Positions 9,104 to 17,829 of a stretch of DNA of 64,000 nucleotides are shown piece after piece. The translations under genes and the position numbers were made by a program. The notes under the pieces were generated by a model that was not told the DNA's origin, ran no database searches, and saw nothing but the letters and a program-made list of their open reading frames with translations. Every line of letters begins with the position of its first letter. The stretch's first letter is position 1. The stretch spans positions 65,838 through 129,837 of the forward strand of contig JABCZL010000001.1 of assembly GCA_013289685.1 (NCBI GenBank), in the 5' to 3' direction. This DNA comes from Acidobacteriota bacterium (GTDB taxonomy: Bacteria; Acidobacteriota; Terriglobia; Terriglobales; Acidobacteriaceae).

Positions 9104-9364
9104 ATGTCTGCTCTCGAACGTCATTACAGCGTCGGCGACCTCGCTGTGCTTTGGCAGTTGTCTCCAGATACAGTTCGCAACATCTTCCGTGACCATCCCG
9201 GCGTACTCAAACTCGATAGTCCAGAGCGCTTGAGGAAGCGCGGCTATTGCGTGCTCCGAATTCCTGAATCGGTCGCTCAAAAAGTCCACGAGCAGTTGCG
9301 TGGAAATCAGCGCAAGAAGGGGGCCTCAATTACCTTAGGTAAGCAGATTTTGTCAGATGTCTGA
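9104..9364 (+). CDS. Excisionase-like helix-turn-helix protein
   Basis: An 86-residue protein with an N-terminal HTH (HYSVGDLAVLWQLSPDTVRNIFRDHPGV) followed by a short beta hairpin and RIPESVAQKVHEQLR, the layout of MerR/excisionase-type winged helices. Its place just after the integrase suggests control of excision or early transcription (inference). The ~200 bases before it hold no gene. Confidence 0.55.
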   Translation: MSALERHYSVGDLAVLWQLSPDTVRNIFRDHPGVLKLDSPERLRKRGYCVLRIPESVAQKVHEQLRGNQRKKGASITLGKQILSDV

Positions 9365-9378
9365 CATATTCTGCAGCT

Positions 9379-10011
9379 ATGAATAAGCCCACATATCAAG
9401 AGACGGAAGAACGACGCTTGCACTCTCTCAAGCAGAAAGAGGACTGGCGGGCTGAAGGGCGGAAGCTTGGTCAAAGTGCTTCATCCCACGCCTGGGAGAT
9501 CGGTCACTGGTTGTGCCGGGGTGCAGAGTTGTTTATAGGCGAGCCATCTCAGACGAACAAAAAGGAGCGCCGGTTGTGGCATGCGCAACGCCGAGAAAAC
9601 TGGAACGCTTTTATAGCAGAGGCGGCTGACATTACTAACCTGTCGGACTCTGCACTTCGTCAATATGCGCGAGTAGTCAGGCACGGTGTCAGAGTCGATG
9701 ATCTAAAGTTTTCGCACCACATTGAAGTGCAGCGGGCGCATCGCGTCGACGAGAAGGGCAAACGGAGTTTTGACGGAACAGCAGCGCTGCAGATTCTGAA
9801 CCTTGCCAAGGAGAACAAGTGGACTGTCGTACAGACGCGTGAAGAAGTCCGGCGCCGATTTCCTACTTCAACGGCCAGCACGTCTAGTTTTGAGAAGGCA
9901 AAGCGATTGCTCGCAGACCTAGACATCTTTGAAAAGTATGACCTCATTGCGTTTATCCAGAGCACTCTTGACGAGATCGACAATCCAGACGAAGGAGAAA
10001 AGTTTCTATGA
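9379..10011 (+). CDS. Unknown protein, possible DNA-binding
   Basis: 210 residues, basic and helical. The middle section (LSDSALRQYARVVRHGVRVD, then FSHHIEVQRAHR) resembles the helical 'sfsHhe' region of KorB/ParB-associated and mobile-element proteins. A similar pattern occurs in the 398-residue protein at 19894 (LLFSHYRDLLPF). No enzyme motif is visible. It starts 14 bases after the previous stop and is likely in the same operon. Function not recognised. Confidence 0.6.
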   Translation: MNKPTYQETEERRLHSLKQKEDWRAEGRKLGQSASSHAWEIGHWLCRGAELFIGEPSQTNKKERRLWHAQRRENWNAFIAEAADITNLSDSALRQYARVVRHGVRVDDLKFSHHIEVQRAHRVDEKGKRSFDGTAALQILNLAKENKWTVVQTREEVRRRFPTSTASTSSFEKAKRLLADLDIFEKYDLIAFIQSTLDEIDNPDEGEKFL

Positions 10012-10236
10012 CTAGCTTTTTCGGGCCCGTCACAGGCCGATCACATACTGGAGACCGGACGAACCGGCGTGAACCGACAGACGCGCATCTTTTTGGCAGA
10101 GGATGAGCGCACACAAGCAACAACCCATTTTGCGTAGGCATACGCAAACTGTCGACTCTGCCAAGAGTTCATGTTCATGCCGCCTCAGTCTCACGACTGG
10201 GGCGGTTCTCTTTTGCCCCGAAAGAGAGCAAAGAAC

Positions 10237-10392
10237 ATGGCAGACAGAATCACGTGGATCGTTGGCAAGATGGCGTTCCCCAGCGATGTAGATCCCGCGT
10301 TTATCGACTGGATAGAACCGCTGAACCCTTTCAAACAGAACGAGCCCGAGCAGCCGCCCGAGCAGAATCAGGCGGCGCGCGATGGCGACTGA
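10237..10392 (+). CDS. Small protein, unknown
   Basis: 51 residues from the ATG at 10237 (MADRITWIVGKMAF…), with a Pro/Glu/Gln-rich C-terminus. The stop lies inside the next gene (11-base overlap), which supports translation coupling. An upstream in-frame ATG at 10171 exists but lacks a ribosome-binding site. No family recognised. Confidence 0.45.
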   Translation: MADRITWIVGKMAFPSDVDPAFIDWIEPLNPFKQNEPEQPPEQNQAARDGD

Positions 10393-10969
10393 TAATCCGC
10401 AAACTGAACCTGTGTACAGCAAGCTGCACTGCAGCTCTGCTTACCACATCACGCAGCTAACGGGGAAAGGCTCTGCTATAGCCTTTGCTCTTTATGACCT
10501 GCACTGCGCCCTCGGATACAAGACGCACAAGTCTTTCCTCAACCTTAAGACCGACGTAGCACCGTATCTTCACCGGCATAGAACCGAGTTGTGCGCAGCC
10601 AATGCGCTTCTCGAAAAAGCTGGTTGGTTGATTGCTGAGTCTCACAAGAACGGTTCACCTACGCAGTATCGTCCAGTTTCTCACGATGACTATGTGACTT
10701 CTCACGGTTCAGAGTCTTGCGTCCAGACGTGCGCGCCGGACTACTGGCAGCAAGACCCGCTCGGCAAAGCGCTCTATGGTTTCACTGGCGGTATAAAAGT
10801 CGGCGGTCCCAACGTTCTAGCTGGCTGGCGCAAGCTGTTCGCCCAAGACGAACTCATCATCATGCACCTTGAAAAATACGCTGCTCTTAGTCCCACCCCA
10901 CGATACAAGCACGAGTACACGACATGGCTCAAAGGCTTTGGCGAGTATTTGAGAGAGCAGTCATGCTGA
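10382..10969 (+). CDS. Winged-helix protein, putative replication initiator
   Basis: 195 residues. The N-terminal half has a winged-helix pattern (AIAFALYDLHCALGYKTHKSFLNL … LCAANALLEKAGWLIAESHKNG … TQYRPV) like plasmid and phage replication-initiation proteins. Five palindromic repeats of iteron type start 17 bases after its stop, the arrangement seen where an initiator binds repeats in or beside its own gene. The replication role rests on this context and is not proven. A regulator is the alternative. Confidence 0.5.
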   Translation: MATDNPQTEPVYSKLHCSSAYHITQLTGKGSAIAFALYDLHCALGYKTHKSFLNLKTDVAPYLHRHRTELCAANALLEKAGWLIAESHKNGSPTQYRPVSHDDYVTSHGSESCVQTCAPDYWQQDPLGKALYGFTGGIKVGGPNVLAGWRKLFAQDELIIMHLEKYAALSPTPRYKHEYTTWLKGFGEYLREQSC

Positions 10970-10985
10970 GCAACGTACGAGCAAC

Positions 10986-11093
10986 GTGCACCCGTAGAGG
11001 TTCACAGACGTGCACCTGTAGAGGTTCACGCGTGCACCCGCAGAGGTGCACATGTGCACCCGTAGGGGTTCACGCGTGCACCCGCACGGGTGC
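10986..11093. repeat. Five tandem palindromic units, iteron-like
   Basis: Units start at 10986, 11010, 11032, 11054 and 11076 (periods 24, 22, 22, 22). Each is GTGCACC-N6-GGTTCAC or a variant; unit 3 is a perfect dyad, GTGCACC-N6-GGTGCAC, and the last is shortened to CACCCGCACGGGTG. Units abut with 2-4 bases between them, so this is not a CRISPR array. The frame through the repeats is open by chance. Location after a winged-helix gene suggests a replication origin or a multi-site operator. Confidence 0.75.
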
Positions 11094-11277
11094 TCTAAGA
11101 CTTGCTTTAAGCCCCGCTGGCAAGCGCGCCAGAAAGCCCGATATCAATCTCGATACTGACCGTGCCGGTCAGAAAGTGACTGGGCGACTGATGCTCTCGA
11201 ACATCTTGGAGAGCTGCGCTCTCCAAACCTCTCGCAGAAGCAAAAGCGGGATCACAGGTTTTCAGTATAGAGAGACG

Positions 11278-11577
11278 ATGAATTCCCGCAGACCAAATTC
11301 GGCAGAGCAGCCGTTCGGAGATTGGCTCTTTAAGGCGAAGCGGAAATTCGCTGGTGCCACGATCCACAATTCCGGGCAGTTCGCCGTGTGCGTAATGGAT
11401 CACAAGAATGTTCATCTCTTTGATGATTTCTTCGCAGCAATGACCTTCATGGAAGGACATGCGGAATATCAGTTGCATGATTTAGCAGAAGAACCGTATC
11501 GTCCTTGCCCCACGATTCCTGAACCCTTTGATGTTGATGAAATGAGACGCGAACGCCGGGAGAAGAAGAAAGCATGA
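11278..11577 (+). CDS. Unknown protein
   Basis: 99 residues from the ATG at 11278, after AGAGAG. The frame is open farther upstream but only through the repeat array. A globular part (KFAGATIHNSGQFAVCVMDH … HLFDDFFAAMTFMEGHAEYQL) is followed by a charged tail (MRRERREKKKA). No family recognised. Its end overlaps the next start (ATGA). Confidence 0.55.
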   Translation: MNSRRPNSAEQPFGDWLFKAKRKFAGATIHNSGQFAVCVMDHKNVHLFDDFFAAMTFMEGHAEYQLHDLAEEPYRPCPTIPEPFDVDEMRRERREKKKA

Positions 11578-11936
11578 CCTATAGAGCACAGCTCCTGATG
11601 CTTTCTGCTGCTGAGGCTGCTCAAAACTCCGCAAACAGTATCCTGTTTCAGGACCTGACTACTGACCCTGCAGTTTGGATGCGTGCTGCAGCAATCTGCC
11701 TCGCAGTCGGCGGATCCGAAACGCAGCGCTTTACGATCAGCGACGACATAGGATTGGCTGCCTTCCTCAAAAAGTATCCCGACGGTTCGAGTGTTACGGT
11801 CGTTCGCCCTGACCGCCGGAGGCAGGGTCTCGCGCACAAGTTGTTCACGATGGCTCAGCTCGACTTCAGTAAGCAAACCGTCTACACGACCTCCGGAAGA
11901 GCGTGCGTGGAAGCATTCCAGAGGAAGCAAGCATGA
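11574..11936 (+). CDS. Unknown protein
   Basis: 120 residues, start coupled to the previous stop by ATGA. An N-terminal helix is followed by a mixed region with basic RPDRRRQGLAHKLF. No recognisable motif. It is part of the tightly packed run 11278-12154. Confidence 0.5.
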   Translation: MTYRAQLLMLSAAEAAQNSANSILFQDLTTDPAVWMRAAAICLAVGGSETQRFTISDDIGLAAFLKKYPDGSSVTVVRPDRRRQGLAHKLFTMAQLDFSKQTVYTTSGRACVEAFQRKQA

Positions 11937-12154
11937 CACCCGAACGAAAGCACTTTCAGACGCCTCCCTGCCTCAACTTGTTCTTGGACGTTGAAGCAAC
12001 TGAGAACGGGATCGACTTCGACCCGCTCCCAGAAAGCATCAGCGCATCGCAGGGAACGCGTAGGAACGACGGGAGTAGGGAAAGACGAGTACAGCGTCAT
12101 CCACGAAGGCGGAGTGTCGGAAATCGAATCAGGGAAATGCTAGCCGTTCGCTAA
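11933..12154 (+). CDS. Small protein, unknown
   Basis: 73 residues, again with ATGA coupling to the previous gene. The first half is acidic (NLFLDVEATENGIDFDPLP), the second half strongly basic (RERRVQRHPRRRSVGNRIR). The switch could reflect a frameshift into another frame near 12050, or a nucleic-acid-binding tail. Confidence 0.35.
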   Translation: MTPERKHFQTPPCLNLFLDVEATENGIDFDPLPESISASQGTRRNDGSRERRVQRHPRRRSVGNRIREMLAVR

Positions 12155-12174
12155 GCGAACAGAGAGAGGACATC

Positions 12175-12660
12175 ATGGCGGACGATTTCGAAGTGAAAAT
12201 CACCGGCCTATCCGAATTGCAAGCGAAGCTGGAAGAGCTTGCCACGACTGACGCTCGCGCAATCGTAAAAGACTGTCTCAATGCTGGCGCCATCGAGCTG
12301 AAGACTGCGATGGTGGAGGGTTCGCATAGCGTACCTGGGGAACCTGGCGCCATGTTGCGCGATACAAGCAACTGGAGCAAGCGGGTGAAGATGGAGAAGG
12401 AAGACCTCGCTGGAACGGTGCGCGTTGGGGTGAAGGGCTCACTACCAGATACACACACGAGCAAGGGACATGGAACGATCCCCAAGGGTAACAGATACCG
12501 ACGTTCCCTAGCGTACATCCTCCGCCTGCTTGAGTTCGGTGGGCGCGACCCAGCCTACAACCTTGGGCATTCCCATCCCATGACCTCGGGGTTCGAGTCG
12601 CATCAAAGCGAGCTGCTAGCAGCAATCGTCGCTCGCATCAAGACGAGACTCAAACTGTGA
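12175..12660 (+). CDS. HK97 gp10-like phage protein
   Basis: 161 residues. The opening DDFEVKITGLSELQAKLEEL and the basic, glycine-rich middle fit the HK97 gp10 / tail-completion family, whose members sit at the head-tail joint in siphophages. The ATG at 12175 follows GAGAGAGGA. It is the only structural-type phage protein recognised here, and it lies in front of the terminase rather than after the capsid genes, which is unusual. If the assignment holds it may help to remodel helper-phage particles (inference). Confidence 0.65.
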   Translation: MADDFEVKITGLSELQAKLEELATTDARAIVKDCLNAGAIELKTAMVEGSHSVPGEPGAMLRDTSNWSKRVKMEKEDLAGTVRVGVKGSLPDTHTSKGHGTIPKGNRYRRSLAYILRLLEFGGRDPAYNLGHSHPMTSGFESHQSELLAAIVARIKTRLKL

Positions 12661-12824
12661 CCACATTCGACACTCTCGTGCTGATAGGGAAAGTGATGCT
12701 GGCCCGCTGGCTGCGTATGCGCATGAGAGTCAGCGACAATGAACTCGACTGCATCATGCAAGCTTCTGCTGGTGAGCCAACGCTTCGATACTTGCTCGAA
12801 GACGTGCTGGCCGCGCGACGCTGA
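12657..12824 (+). CDS. Small protein coupled to the gp10-like gene
   Basis: 55 residues starting with GTG in a GTGA overlap with the gp10-like stop. A short hydrophobic/basic N-terminus (VLIGKVMLARWLRMRMR) precedes an amphipathic helix ending LLEDVLAARR. No family recognised; the start overlap is the main support. Confidence 0.4.
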   Translation: MTTFDTLVLIGKVMLARWLRMRMRVSDNELDCIMQASAGEPTLRYLLEDVLAARR

Positions 12825-12885
12825 GAATCGCATCACGCCAAACGCTAGGGCGACAAATGGTATCCTGACGGTCGGGGGTGCATAT

Positions 12886-13305
12886 ATGGCGGATTGGATA
12901 GCCGTACTAATCGGACTTGCAGGTTTGGGTTTTGCCTACTACGAACATCAGAAACGCACAAAAGTGGAAACGGTTGTCCGGAACGCCCTTCGTCGTTTGG
13001 CTGGCGATGTAAAGGTTGTTTTCTCGAACGCAAACTGGTCTGATGTACACTTTCGGAACATCGGATACATGTTTATTGAAGACCCTCCCAACTTGACCAA
13101 TATTCGGAGGCAGGTCGTGGACGGTCCTCGCGATGCTGCCGCATGTGCTCGGCAGCTTGGACTTATTCACTCACAGATTCGGGGAATCCAGCAGTCCCTA
13201 TTTAACGACTCGGAAGAGACGTTTCCAGAGATACTGTCAGACGATGTGGTAGCCGCCCAACCTCCTCCCCCGCCACCCAGCAACGATGGGCCTCCATCGG
13301 CTTGA
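12886..13305 (+). CDS. Membrane-anchored protein, unknown
   Basis: 139 residues from ATG at 12886. An N-terminal transmembrane helix (DWIAVLIGLAGLGFAYYEHQ) leads into a soluble helical domain, and the C-terminus is proline-rich (AAQPPPPPPSN). It resembles small single-pass proteins seen in mobile elements but no named family. It ends the left gene cluster: a terminator-like hairpin follows at 13392. Confidence 0.55.
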   Translation: MADWIAVLIGLAGLGFAYYEHQKRTKVETVVRNALRRLAGDVKVVFSNANWSDVHFRNIGYMFIEDPPNLTNIRRQVVDGPRDAAACARQLGLIHSQIRGIQQSLFNDSEETFPEILSDDVVAAQPPPPPPSNDGPPSA

Positions 13306-13621
13306 GCAGAAAGACCAACAGACCAGCGACAAATAACTGCTCATTGGATGTGCTGCGGTTCTGCTGTTAGAAATCCCGCACGGAAACGCATACCCCCACC
13401 GGGGGGTCATTTTTGATTTCGGAGCGGCTACCTGTTTGCGCCAGCTTTCGAACGAATTTTTCGCGGGTCATCCTCTAGGAATGTAGTAAGCCCCCGAATA
13501 GGTTTTATTTGTCCCGCCCACGCTGTAGATTGCACGCCGTTTACTCGACTTACTACACGGAAGGCATGCTAGTAAGACCCCGTCACACGCCGACCGTCAT
13601 AGTGACAACCCCACTCACAAA
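13306..13621. other. Regulatory gap before the packaging genes
   Basis: No gene is seen. It holds a terminator-like hairpin (13392-13407, C-run/G-run stem, then TCATTTTT) and an inverted repeat TGTAGTAAG (13482-13490) / CTTACTACA (13549-13557) with a further TAGTAAG at 13570. The arrangement fits an end of the early operon and an operator-promoter for the packaging operon that starts at 13622. Confidence 0.5.
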
Positions 13622-14110
13622 ATGAAAATCCTCTCCGAAGCCGGAAAGAACAAGCACGGGCAGAAGCTCGTCCGCGTCGAGTGTGCTTGCGGGAACACGT
13701 TCATCGCTCGCGAAGATAACGTCAAGTCTGGGCGCACGAAACACTGTGAGAACTGCCGCAAGAAACCAGCGAAGAAACCAGTGCTAGCGCCTGTTGCGGA
13801 AACGCCATCGCAATACGCACGCGGTTCCGTCGCGTGGCTGGATGAACAAATCAAGAGCAAAGAGGCTGCGGCGATCACAGCCGAAATCCACGTCAAGAAT
13901 TTGCAAGCGCGAATGGCGGCGTCCGAAGAGACAGACCTCGACTTGCTGAAGCGATGGACTGCCGAGTCAGCAGCCTTCGAAAAACTCAATCACCAAATCT
14001 CACGGCTTCAGATTCAAAAAGCCAAAGCGGAAACAGCGACAGTAAAAGAGCACAAGTCTGCTGCGGAATTGACGAAAGAAAAGATTGCGGCTCTCCGGGG
14101 GACCAAGTGA
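13622..14110 (+). CDS. Zn-finger/coiled-coil protein, possible terminase small subunit
   Basis: 162 residues. The N-terminus carries a C-x-C … C-x2-C zinc knuckle (VECACGNTF, KHCENCRKK); after a Lys/Pro linker comes a long coiled coil (about 65-155). It sits directly upstream of, and overlaps (GTGA), the terminase large subunit, the normal place of a small subunit. DNA recognition by the finger plus oligomerisation by the coil would suit that role. No sequence match to known TerS families was recognised. Confidence 0.6.
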   Translation: MKILSEAGKNKHGQKLVRVECACGNTFIAREDNVKSGRTKHCENCRKKPAKKPVLAPVAETPSQYARGSVAWLDEQIKSKEAAAITAEIHVKNLQARMAASEETDLDLLKRWTAESAAFEKLNHQISRLQIQKAKAETATVKEHKSAAELTKEKIAALRGTK

Positions 14111-15897
14111 CCGACTACGAAGTCATCGCGGCGAGCTGGGAAGAAGAGATACTCTCCGGTGCTCGGCCTGCTTGCATCTGGACGCGCAAGGCAATCGAGC
14201 GCCAGCGTGCAGACCTGTTGCGTCAAGGGAATGCGGACTTTCCATACGTCTGGGTGCCGGACGACGGTGGCGTCGTCGTCGACTTCATCAGTTGCCTGAA
14301 ACACGTAAAAGGCGAGGCTGCAGGAAAGCCCTTCATCTTGTCACCGTGGCAAGTGTGGCTCGTGCTCGTTCTCTTCTCATGGAAGCGCATCGACGATCTA
14401 CACCTGCGCCGCTATCGAAGACTCTTTCTTGAGTGTGGGAAGTCGTCAGGGAAAACGGCGCTCAGCTCCGCACTGCTGCTCTACCTGCTTGCTGCAGACA
14501 ACGAGGGCGGTGCTGAAGTCGTCTGCGCAGCTCGCGCCACGAATCAAGCTCGCCAGTGTTTTGACGGCTGCCGCGACATGCTTCGCGCCTGTCCGCAGTT
14601 GTGCGCGTCGTTCGGTCTGAAAGTTTTCCAGCACAGCATCACGCAAGCATCGAGCGCGAGCACGTTGCTTCCGGTGTCAGCCCAAGGAAAATCGTTAGCC
14701 GGGAAGATTCTCCATGGGGCGGCCGTGGATGAACTCTGGGCGCATCGGGATCGGTCAGTCTACGAAGAAATGTCTCTCGGCTGCGACAAGCGGAACAATT
14801 CACTGCTGTCGAGCATCGGTCACGCGGGTGAGAATCTCTTGTCTGTCGGTTACGAGCTGCACGCGACAGCCACTTTGATGCTGAAGGGCGAGCTGCGCGA
14901 CGAGAAGACGCTGGCACTGATTTTCTCCGCTGAGGGCTACGACTGGAAGTCAGACGACGCAATTCTAGCCAGCAATCCAAATGCCGGCGTCAGTTCTTAT
15001 CTCGGCACGATGCAGGAAGCGCGTGATCGCGCTATCGCGATTCCGGCACTGCAGCCAACCTTCAAGTCGCACATCGAGTGCCTGTGGGAAGACGGCGAAG
15101 TAGCAAAGCAGTGGCTCTCTAAAGAGCAAGTCACTCCCTGCCGCGAATCGATCTTGCGGATGGAAGACTTCCGCTGCTGGTCAGTGGGAGAACATCCGGG
15201 GGTAACTCAGCCGGACATGTTGAGACCGTTCGTCGTCGGCGTGCAGCGCTCAAGCCTTCAAGAAAGGGCCGCAGTTTGCTACTGCACTAAGAGCTATCTC
15301 GACGGCGTCGAGCATTTTCATTTGTTCTCGAAGTACTACGAACCGGAAGCGAACGATAACGAGCAACTTGCAGATGCTGTCCTTGGTTGCTACAGGAATC
15401 ACCTCGGATACGGCGTCACTTTGCACGATCAGGACGGCTTCAAAATTAAAGCGCTCGCACACGATGCTTATATCGTCCCGTCTGCGCAGTTTGAAAAGAA
15501 TGGTATCAGCGTGCTGCCTTTCAGCAAGACACCACGGACGTTCTCGCCTGTGATGGACTTCTTCGTGTCTCTGCTGCCAGACGAAAAGCTAGCACGCGGT
15601 CGCCGTGTTCACTTTGCCGCCGAGGATGAGACGCTCTTCGAGCACTTGCTCGGGATCCACGCGCATCGCGACCTGAACGCCAATCTTTTTCCGCGTCGCG
15701 CCAATGCTGACAAGAGCATCGACGCTGCACTTGCGTGCTTCTATGCTCTCCGACTCGCGATGGCGCCTGGCATGCTCGACGCTCCAGAGCGATCAGACAT
15801 CCTCTGCACATTTATTGACGATGACGGAACGGTGCGCCAGAACGGACCAGATGGAAAGCTGGTGACCGTGATGGGACCACTTGAGAGGAAGGGCTGA
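14107..15897 (+). CDS. Phage terminase large subunit
   Basis: 596 residues, starting at the GTG that overlaps the previous stop. The ATPase has a Walker A-like CGKSSGKTALSSALL and Walker B with acidic pair in GAAVDELWAHRD. The N-terminal LSPWQVWLVLVLFSWKR and the C-terminal part with KYYEPEANDNE and acidic nuclease-type segments fit the Terminase_1 (HK97-like) group. It should drive DNA packaging into a prohead. Since no portal or capsid gene follows, packaging would need a helper's particles. Confidence 0.9.
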   Translation: MTDYEVIAASWEEEILSGARPACIWTRKAIERQRADLLRQGNADFPYVWVPDDGGVVVDFISCLKHVKGEAAGKPFILSPWQVWLVLVLFSWKRIDDLHLRRYRRLFLECGKSSGKTALSSALLLYLLAADNEGGAEVVCAARATNQARQCFDGCRDMLRACPQLCASFGLKVFQHSITQASSASTLLPVSAQGKSLAGKILHGAAVDELWAHRDRSVYEEMSLGCDKRNNSLLSSIGHAGENLLSVGYELHATATLMLKGELRDEKTLALIFSAEGYDWKSDDAILASNPNAGVSSYLGTMQEARDRAIAIPALQPTFKSHIECLWEDGEVAKQWLSKEQVTPCRESILRMEDFRCWSVGEHPGVTQPDMLRPFVVGVQRSSLQERAAVCYCTKSYLDGVEHFHLFSKYYEPEANDNEQLADAVLGCYRNHLGYGVTLHDQDGFKIKALAHDAYIVPSAQFEKNGISVLPFSKTPRTFSPVMDFFVSLLPDEKLARGRRVHFAAEDETLFEHLLGIHAHRDLNANLFPRRANADKSIDAALACFYALRLAMAPGMLDAPERSDILCTFIDDDGTVRQNGPDGKLVTVMGPLERKG

Positions 15898-15898
15898 G

Positions 15899-16327
15899 AT
15901 GCAATTCTGCTCGGAGCCAAATTGTCCCGGCATAGCGAAGACGGGAGCGTACTGCGACGCGCATCAGAACTCAGCAGCTCGGACTTCTCAACGTGCGGCA
16001 CGACACCCGAACGAAGTCTGGTATACGCGCAAGGAATGGCGCGGCGTTTACGGAGTGCGGCTCTTCAAGCTTCGGCGTAATCCCGTCTGCGAGTACGTCG
16101 AGACTGACGGAACCAAGTGCAAGTGCAAGGCTGTCGACGTTCATCACATCGACGGGAGCTGGAAAGAAACAGGCGGATGGGAAGGGTGGGTTCTATTTAT
16201 CGGCGGTCGTGGGACGCTCGAAGACCCGACACCGAACCTTATGAGCTTGTGCAAGGCGCATCACGCAAAAATCACAATGGAGTCGATCAAAGAAGGGACA
16301 GCGGTGTCAGCATGCAAAAGTCAGTGA
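15899..16327 (+). CDS. HNH endonuclease
   Basis: 142 residues. The HNH core is VDVHHIDG … TPNLMSLCKAHHAKIT, with flanking zinc-type cysteines (NPVCEY, TKCKCK). The N-terminal CSEPNCPGIAKTGAYCDAH adds another zinc finger. HNH proteins beside terminases are often required for DNA cutting during packaging in cos-type phages, which fits here. ATG at 15899 lies one base after the terminase stop. Confidence 0.88.
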   Translation: MQFCSEPNCPGIAKTGAYCDAHQNSAARTSQRAARHPNEVWYTRKEWRGVYGVRLFKLRRNPVCEYVETDGTKCKCKAVDVHHIDGSWKETGGWEGWVLFIGGRGTLEDPTPNLMSLCKAHHAKITMESIKEGTAVSACKSQ

Positions 16328-16860
16328 TAGTTCAACACGTTGAGGGCGCAGACTGGGCGCTGGTTCTTGTAGCAACACGCGGCGACTACGGACGGCGCTC
16401 GATAGTGCCAATGATTTTCTGCAACAAGGATTGCGGCATCTTCGCCGTCGCACCGATGCTCAATCAGTGGCTACGTGCGGGACTAGTCTTCCAATACAAC
16501 CCGCCGCCGGATCGTCGCGAGGAGATTCTCAAGAACGCCGTCAACGAGTTTGTCCGGCAGGTCGGCTTGCGCAGCTTCATCTGCGAGCGGTCGAGTGTCG
16601 GTATGGTCGCCAGGGCGAAAGCCCGCAGCGACGACTTCAACAAACCGCCTGAGGGCTTCGAGTTGCACCGTGAAGCTGAGCCAGCGTTCTTCTGGCTGTG
16701 GGAAAAGTCAGACGCCGCAGAGCAAGCCATGCGCGTTGCCCGCTACCTGATTCAAAAGAACAGCATCGGCGCACTCACGCTCAGCGAGCGCGAAGCCCTC
16801 GGCCAAAGGTTCATCACGCAGGGGGAAATGCTCAAGAACGTTTTTCAAAGGAGCCGATAA
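16312..16860 (+). CDS. Unknown protein
   Basis: 182 residues from ATG at 16312, overlapping the HNH gene by 16 bases. Mixed alpha/beta sequence (SVIVQHVEGADWALVLVATRGDYG; ALTLSEREALGQRFITQGEM). No recognised family. Context suggests a packaging-operon gene. Confidence 0.55.
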   Translation: MQKSVIVQHVEGADWALVLVATRGDYGRRSIVPMIFCNKDCGIFAVAPMLNQWLRAGLVFQYNPPPDRREEILKNAVNEFVRQVGLRSFICERSSVGMVARAKARSDDFNKPPEGFELHREAEPAFFWLWEKSDAAEQAMRVARYLIQKNSIGALTLSEREALGQRFITQGEMLKNVFQRSR

Positions 16861-17234
16861 TGCCGTTTCTCGATGTCGTGAAATCAATCCTCAACCTCGA
16901 ACCACCGAAGCCGACACTCAAGCTCGTCGTAGTCAACAGCTCAGACAACTATGAAGAACTGCCGTTCGGATTCTTCAACGTCGAGACTGCCAGCGGACGG
17001 AAGAGCCTCGGCTATCGCGGCGGCTTCGTGTGCTTTGACGTTGGCGAAACCGTCGTCGACGGAAAGCGCGTCACGCTCGACAAAAAGCGCGATGAGCTGC
17101 CGACCGTGAAGCTCGATTATCGCAGCCAGAGCACGAACGTCGTCAACGGTCACAGCATCGTCGAGATTGATACAGATCGTGGCGAAGTTTCGTGGACCGG
17201 AGCGCCGCCGTCGAGCGGGGTTCAGTTGCGCTGA
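16860..17234 (+). CDS. Unknown beta-rich protein
   Basis: 124 residues; the start overlaps the previous stop (TAATG). Beta-rich (LKLVVVNSSDNYEELPFGFFNVE, FVCFDVGETVVDGKRVTLDK). Could be a small structural or decoration protein, but nothing specific was recognised. Confidence 0.55.
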   Translation: MPFLDVVKSILNLEPPKPTLKLVVVNSSDNYEELPFGFFNVETASGRKSLGYRGGFVCFDVGETVVDGKRVTLDKKRDELPTVKLDYRSQSTNVVNGHSIVEIDTDRGEVSWTGAPPSSGVQLR

Positions 17235-17323
17235 CGGTATCCCGTCACACCATTCGCTCATTTGGGTGGCAATGAACGACACGCCGCTGCACGAACACAC
17301 TCTGTTGGAATAGGAGCAAAACC

Positions 17324-17788
17324 ATGAAAGTCCGTTTCGTCTCTGGTCCAAAAATCAACACAATCGAACATCTTCAACCTTCCATCGCGAACGTCCTCAT
17401 AGCATCGGGACTCGCTGAGCACGTCCCCTACAAAGATTTCCGAGAGCGTCTCGCTGCTGAGGGTCAGGGAATGCAGACTCCAGATCCGAATTACGTGCAC
17501 GGAGTCCAATGGCAAGTGAAAGAGCACTCTCTCGTAAACGCGGCGCAAGGTAGCGCCTTCATCGAGCGGCGCTCCGGGACTGAGGTTCTCTACGGCACTC
17601 CAGACAATTTCAAAGATTGTCCAAAGAGCATTTTGGTCCGGTTCTACGAGCTGAACAAGGTCGAAGACCCTGAAGCTATTGCTGAGCGGCGCATTCAAGA
17701 TAAATATCGTCTCGAAGATGAGCAGAAGAAGCAACGGGAACGCGAGATAGGCGGCGCGGCCCGACTCGGACTCTACCAGCGGACTTAG
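17324..17788 (+). CDS. Unknown protein
   Basis: 154 residues; ATG after AGGAGCAAAACC. A globular N-terminal half (MKVRFVSGPKINTIEHLQPSI) and a charged, helical C-terminus rich in Glu/Arg/Lys. No family recognised. Confidence 0.55.
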   Translation: MKVRFVSGPKINTIEHLQPSIANVLIASGLAEHVPYKDFRERLAAEGQGMQTPDPNYVHGVQWQVKEHSLVNAAQGSAFIERRSGTEVLYGTPDNFKDCPKSILVRFYELNKVEDPEAIAERRIQDKYRLEDEQKKQREREIGGAARLGLYQRT

Positions 17789-17829
17789 CGGTCGCGGTCA
17801 CAGTTCGTCAGTAACAAGGGAGAACCATT

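Noticed and set aside
10103..10291. 62-codon frame with ATG just after GGCAGAGG
   Set aside because: The spacing is too short, and the frame overlaps the better-supported gene at 10237 in another frame.
10986..11093. CRISPR array
   Set aside because: The repeats abut with 2-4 bases between units, so there are no spacers, and no cas genes are present.
10924..11277. Long N-terminal extension of the 11278 gene through the repeats
   Set aside because: Its sequence is only translated repeats (Cys/Thr/Arg-rich), and a better start with a ribosome-binding site exists at 11278.
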